Position numbers and translations under genes: made by a program
Shown here: in pieces, positions 61,581 to 64,000 of the stretch
Position numbering within the stretch: the stretch's first letter is position 1
How the letters are laid out: every line of letters starts with the position of its first letter
From: Rhodoferax sp. BLA1
GTDB lineage: Bacteria; Pseudomonadota; Gammaproteobacteria; Burkholderiales; Burkholderiaceae_C
NCBI RefSeq assembly: GCF_013416775.1
Contig: NZ_SZVI01000013.1
Location: 744,001-808,000 of the forward strand
Length of the DNA stretch: 64,000 nt
Direction of reading: 5' to 3'
The notes under the pieces: generated by a model
What the model saw: the letters and a program-made list of their open reading frames with translations, nothing else
Database searches by the model: none
Told to the model about the DNA's origin: nothing

Positions 61581-63614
61581 CTACTTGAGCCAGACGAAAT
61601 ACGTCATGAGCACGAAGATGCCCAGCACCATCGACAGCGCGTAGTCGTACAAGTACCCGGTCTGAAATTTCCTGACCATGCTGGAGATCAAACCAACCAC
61701 ACGCCAAGAACCATTGACCGCCGCACCGTCAATCAGGGTTTGATCCCCAACCTTCCAGAACACCGTCCCTAAACCGCGCGCGCCACGCGCCAAGACGTTC
61801 TCGTTGAACCAGTCCAGGTAATACTTGTTTTCCAGCAACTGATACAGCGGCATCACGCCGCGTTTGATAGCAGCAGGCAAGGCCGGGTTGACCATGTACA
61901 TGTAGTAAGAACAGCCAACACCTGCCAGAGCCAGCCAGAACGGTGTCGCCGAGAACCCGTGCCGTGCCAACGCTGCCGCACCATGAAATTCTTCACCAAG
62001 AACTTCCATGGCTTTGTGAATCTCGTGGTTCACAAAAATGGCATCTTTGAAAAAGTCCCCAAACAACATCGGAGCAATGGTGTAGTAGCCAATGATCAAA
62101 GAGGGGATGGCCAGCAAAATCAAAGGAATCGTGACAACCCAGGGTGACTCCTTAGGATGGTGGTGCGTGTCATGACCATGGCCGTGATCGTCAGCAGCGT
62201 GGTCGTGGCCATGGTGGACATCCGGGTTCTGGTCAAAACGTTCTTTGCCATGGAACACCAGAAAATACAGCCTGAAGGAATAAAACGCGGTCACGAAGAC
62301 ACCCGCCAGCACCGCAAAATAGGCAAACCCGGAGGCTGGCAAACTGCTGGCGTGCACCGCCATGATGATTTCATCCTTGGAGTAAAACCCCGAGAAAAAT
62401 GGTGTACCAATCAAGGCCAGTGAACCAATCAGGGAGGTGATCCAGGTGATGGGCATGTACTTGCGCACCCCTCCCATCCAGCGGATGTCCTGGTTATGGT
62501 GCAGACCCATGATCACCGAGCCTGCGGCCAGGAACAACAAGGCTTTGAAAAATGCGTGGGTCATCAAATGAAACACAGCAACCGAGTAGGCGGAAGCACC
62601 CAGCGCAACCGTCATATATCCCAACTGGGACAGCGTGGAATAGGCCACCACTCGCTTGATGTCATTCTGAATGATGCCCAAAAAGCCCATGAACAAAGCC
62701 GTGATGGCGCCGATAACCATGATGAAGTTGAGTGCAGCCTCACTCAGTTCAAACAACGGAGACATACGGGCCACCATGAAAATCCCGGCGGTGACCATCG
62801 TGGCGGCATGGATCAGCGCCGAAATGGGTGTTGGGCCTTCCATGGAATCTGGCAACCAGACGTGTAAAGGGAACTGTGCCGACTTGCCCATGGCGCCAAT
62901 GAACAGGCAAATGCAAATCACCGTGACCAGCATCCAATCTGTTCCTGGCAAGGTCAGGGTTGCCAACTCGTCAGCTTTCGCAAAGGCCTCGGCGTAACTC
63001 AAGGTACCAGCATAAGCGGCAATCAGACTGATACCCAGGATGAACCCGAAGTCTCCCACCCGGTTCACCAAAAACGCTTTCATGTTGGCAAAAATCGCTG
63101 TTGGTTTGTTGTACCAAAAACCAATCAGCAGGTAAGACACCAGACCCACCGCCTCCCAACCGAAAAACAGCTGCAGCATGTTGTTGCTCATCACCAGCAT
63201 CAACATGGAAAAGGTAAACAGCGAGATGTAAGAAAAGAAACGGTTGTAACCCTCGTCTTCTTCCATATACCCAATGGTGTAGATGTGCACCATCAAAGAG
63301 ACAAAAGTCACCACACACATCATCATGGCAGTGAGACCATCGACCAGGAAGCCAATCTCCATCTTCAGGCCACCGACCACCATCCAGGTGTAGAGGGTTT
63401 CATTAAAACGTGCGCCCTCCAAGGCCACACTTTTAAGCGTGACGGCAGACAGGATGAAAGACAGCAACACACCGAGGATGGCCACGGAATGCGAAGCCCG
63501 GCGTCCCATGCTGTTGCCACCAAACTTGGTCCCCAGCACACCGGCCATCAGGGCACCCACCAACGGCGCCAGGGGAACGGCCGCCAACATGGGGGCGGAT
63601 AGGGTTTGACTCAT
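61581..63614 (-). CDS. nuoL: NADH-quinone oxidoreductase subunit L
   Basis: A 677-residue complex I subunit with 16 or so spans and the long lateral helix at the C-terminus. Seen are FGWEAVGLVSYLLIGFWY, KSAQFPLHVWLPDSMEGPT and KRVVAYSTLSQLGYM. A His/Asp-rich loop (HHGHDHAADDHGHGHDTHHH, about residues 465-485) is probably cytoplasmic and may bind metal ions incidentally; such loops occur in other betaproteobacterial NuoL proteins. Confidence 0.97.
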   Translation of the reverse strand: MSQTLSAPMLAAVPLAPLVGALMAGVLGTKFGGNSMGRRASHSVAILGVLLSFILSAVTLKSVALEGARFNETLYTWMVVGGLKMEIGFLVDGLTAMMMCVVTFVSLMVHIYTIGYMEEDEGYNRFFSYISLFTFSMLMLVMSNNMLQLFFGWEAVGLVSYLLIGFWYNKPTAIFANMKAFLVNRVGDFGFILGISLIAAYAGTLSYAEAFAKADELATLTLPGTDWMLVTVICICLFIGAMGKSAQFPLHVWLPDSMEGPTPISALIHAATMVTAGIFMVARMSPLFELSEAALNFIMVIGAITALFMGFLGIIQNDIKRVVAYSTLSQLGYMTVALGASAYSVAVFHLMTHAFFKALLFLAAGSVIMGLHHNQDIRWMGGVRKYMPITWITSLIGSLALIGTPFFSGFYSKDEIIMAVHASSLPASGFAYFAVLAGVFVTAFYSFRLYFLVFHGKERFDQNPDVHHGHDHAADDHGHGHDTHHHPKESPWVVTIPLILLAIPSLIIGYYTIAPMLFGDFFKDAIFVNHEIHKAMEVLGEEFHGAAALARHGFSATPFWLALAGVGCSYYMYMVNPALPAAIKRGVMPLYQLLENKYYLDWFNENVLARGARGLGTVFWKVGDQTLIDGAAVNGSWRVVGLISSMVRKFQTGYLYDYALSMVLGIFVLMTYFVWLK

Positions 63615-63620
63615 TTCCTG

Positions 63621-63929
63621 TTACCCCTTCAACGAATCAAGTTCGTCCACATTGATGTTGGATTTGTTCCGGAACAGCACCACCAGAATGGCCAAACCAA
63701 TAGCAGATTCGGCGGCAGCAACTGTCAGAATGAAAAACACAAAAATCTGTCCATGCAGATCACCCAGATAGTGCGAGAAGGCGATGAAGTTGGTGTTGAC
63801 AGCCAGCAACATCAACTCAACGGCCATCAGCAAAACGATCAGGTTCTTGCGGTTCAAAAAGATGCCAATGACCGAGAGCGCAAACAGAACAGCGCCCAGC
63901 GTCAAGAAGTGGCCCAAGGTCAACGTCAT
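63621..63929 (-). CDS. nuoK: NADH-quinone oxidoreductase subunit K
   Basis: A 102-residue three-span subunit starting [22 protein letters not shown], with [27 protein letters not shown] carrying the conserved membrane Glu residues, and [19 protein letters not shown]. Its ATG overlaps the nuoJ stop. Confidence 0.97.
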   Translation of the reverse strand: MTLTLGHFLTLGAVLFALSVIGIFLNRKNLIVLLMAVELMLLAVNTNFIAFSHYLGDLHGQIFVFFILTVAAAESAIGLAILVVLFRNKSNINVDELDSLKG

Positions 63930-64000
63930 GCTTTGTTCTCCACAGATGGTGCTTCGACCGCATCAACAGGCAAGGCGGGCTGGGTAGCCGCCATCTTCAC
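63926..64000 (-). CDS. nuoJ: NADH-quinone oxidoreductase subunit J, C-terminal 24 residues only
   Basis: The minus strand at the right edge reads ...[19 protein letters not shown] then TGA, overlapping the nuoK ATG (ATGA). The sequence itself is a variable tail; the assignment rests on the invariant nuoJ-nuoK order. The rest lies outside the window. Confidence 0.8.
   Translation of the reverse strand: MKMAATQPALPVDAVEAPSVENKA

Noticed and set aside
62157..62220. His-rich loop in NuoL as a possible metal sensor
   Set aside because: Comparable His/Asp-rich loops are common in betaproteobacterial NuoL; no added domain.

Overview
The window is a nearly complete photosynthesis gene cluster (PGC) of a purple betaproteobacterium, flanked by housekeeping genes. 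The flanks (pmbA, darP, mog, cysE, trmJ, suhB on the left; a large NAD-dependent glutamate dehydrogenase and nuoJKLMN on the right) and a dispersed short repeat I associate with Comamonadaceae point to the Rhodoferax/Rubrivivax lineage. Gene content (LH2 genes, spheroidene-type carotenoid genes including crtA, aerobic cyclase acsF) fits a Rhodoferax-like facultative phototroph. The genus is an inference; no rRNA gene is present.

Layout. 1-6.1 kb: housekeeping genes and one zinc-ribbon/nuclease-like unknown. 6.2-9.9 kb (+): bchI-bchD-bchO. 9.9-16.1 kb (-): ppaA/aerR, ppsR, bchG, a BCD-family MFS gene, bchP, tspO. 16.2-32.8 kb (+): one long chain of overlapping genes, bchFNBHLM-lhaA-puhABC-acsF-puhE-crtIB. 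32.8-38.1 kb (-): crtA-crtD-crtC followed by pucB-pucA-pucC and a 30-codon membrane peptide gene. 38.2-49.1 kb (-): the superoperon crtE-crtF-bchCXYZ-puf, with the puf part ordered pufB, an unidentified 74-residue membrane protein, pufA, pufL, pufM, pufC. 49.45 kb (+): a second cobalamin-binding AerR-like gene. From 50.4 kb: ABC exporter, two small proteins sharing a C-terminal motif, glutamate dehydrogenase, Nudix hydrolase and the end of the nuo operon.

How it works together. The bch genes cover Mg chelation (BchHID, with BchO), methylation (BchM), oxygen-dependent ring E closure (AcsF), ring C reduction (BchLNB), ring B reduction (BchXYZ), 3-vinyl hydration and oxidation (BchF, BchC), and tail addition and reduction (BchG, BchP). 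The crt genes run from GGPP (CrtE) to spheroidene/spheroidenone (CrtB, I, C, D, F, A). The puf/puh genes make RC-LH1 with a tetraheme cytochrome, the puc genes make LH2, and LhaA, PucC and PuhBCE assist assembly. bchE and bchJ are not in the window. Regulation is readable: TGT-N12-ACA palindromes (PpsR/CrtJ boxes) lie before bchI, bchG, bchF (one mismatch), bchC and crtE (two boxes), several overlapping a TTGACA -35 element, and both ppsR and cobalamin-type AerR/PpaA genes are present.

Most worth a second look: the 74-residue single-span protein between pufB and pufA, a possible 43-codon ORF in the classical pufQ position, the 30-residue membrane peptide downstream of pucC, a possible 60-codon ORF coupling crtC to pucB, a strong terminator touching the pucC start, a PpsR lacking one of the two redox cysteines, and the paired small proteins ending in a shared TTGRLLN motif.
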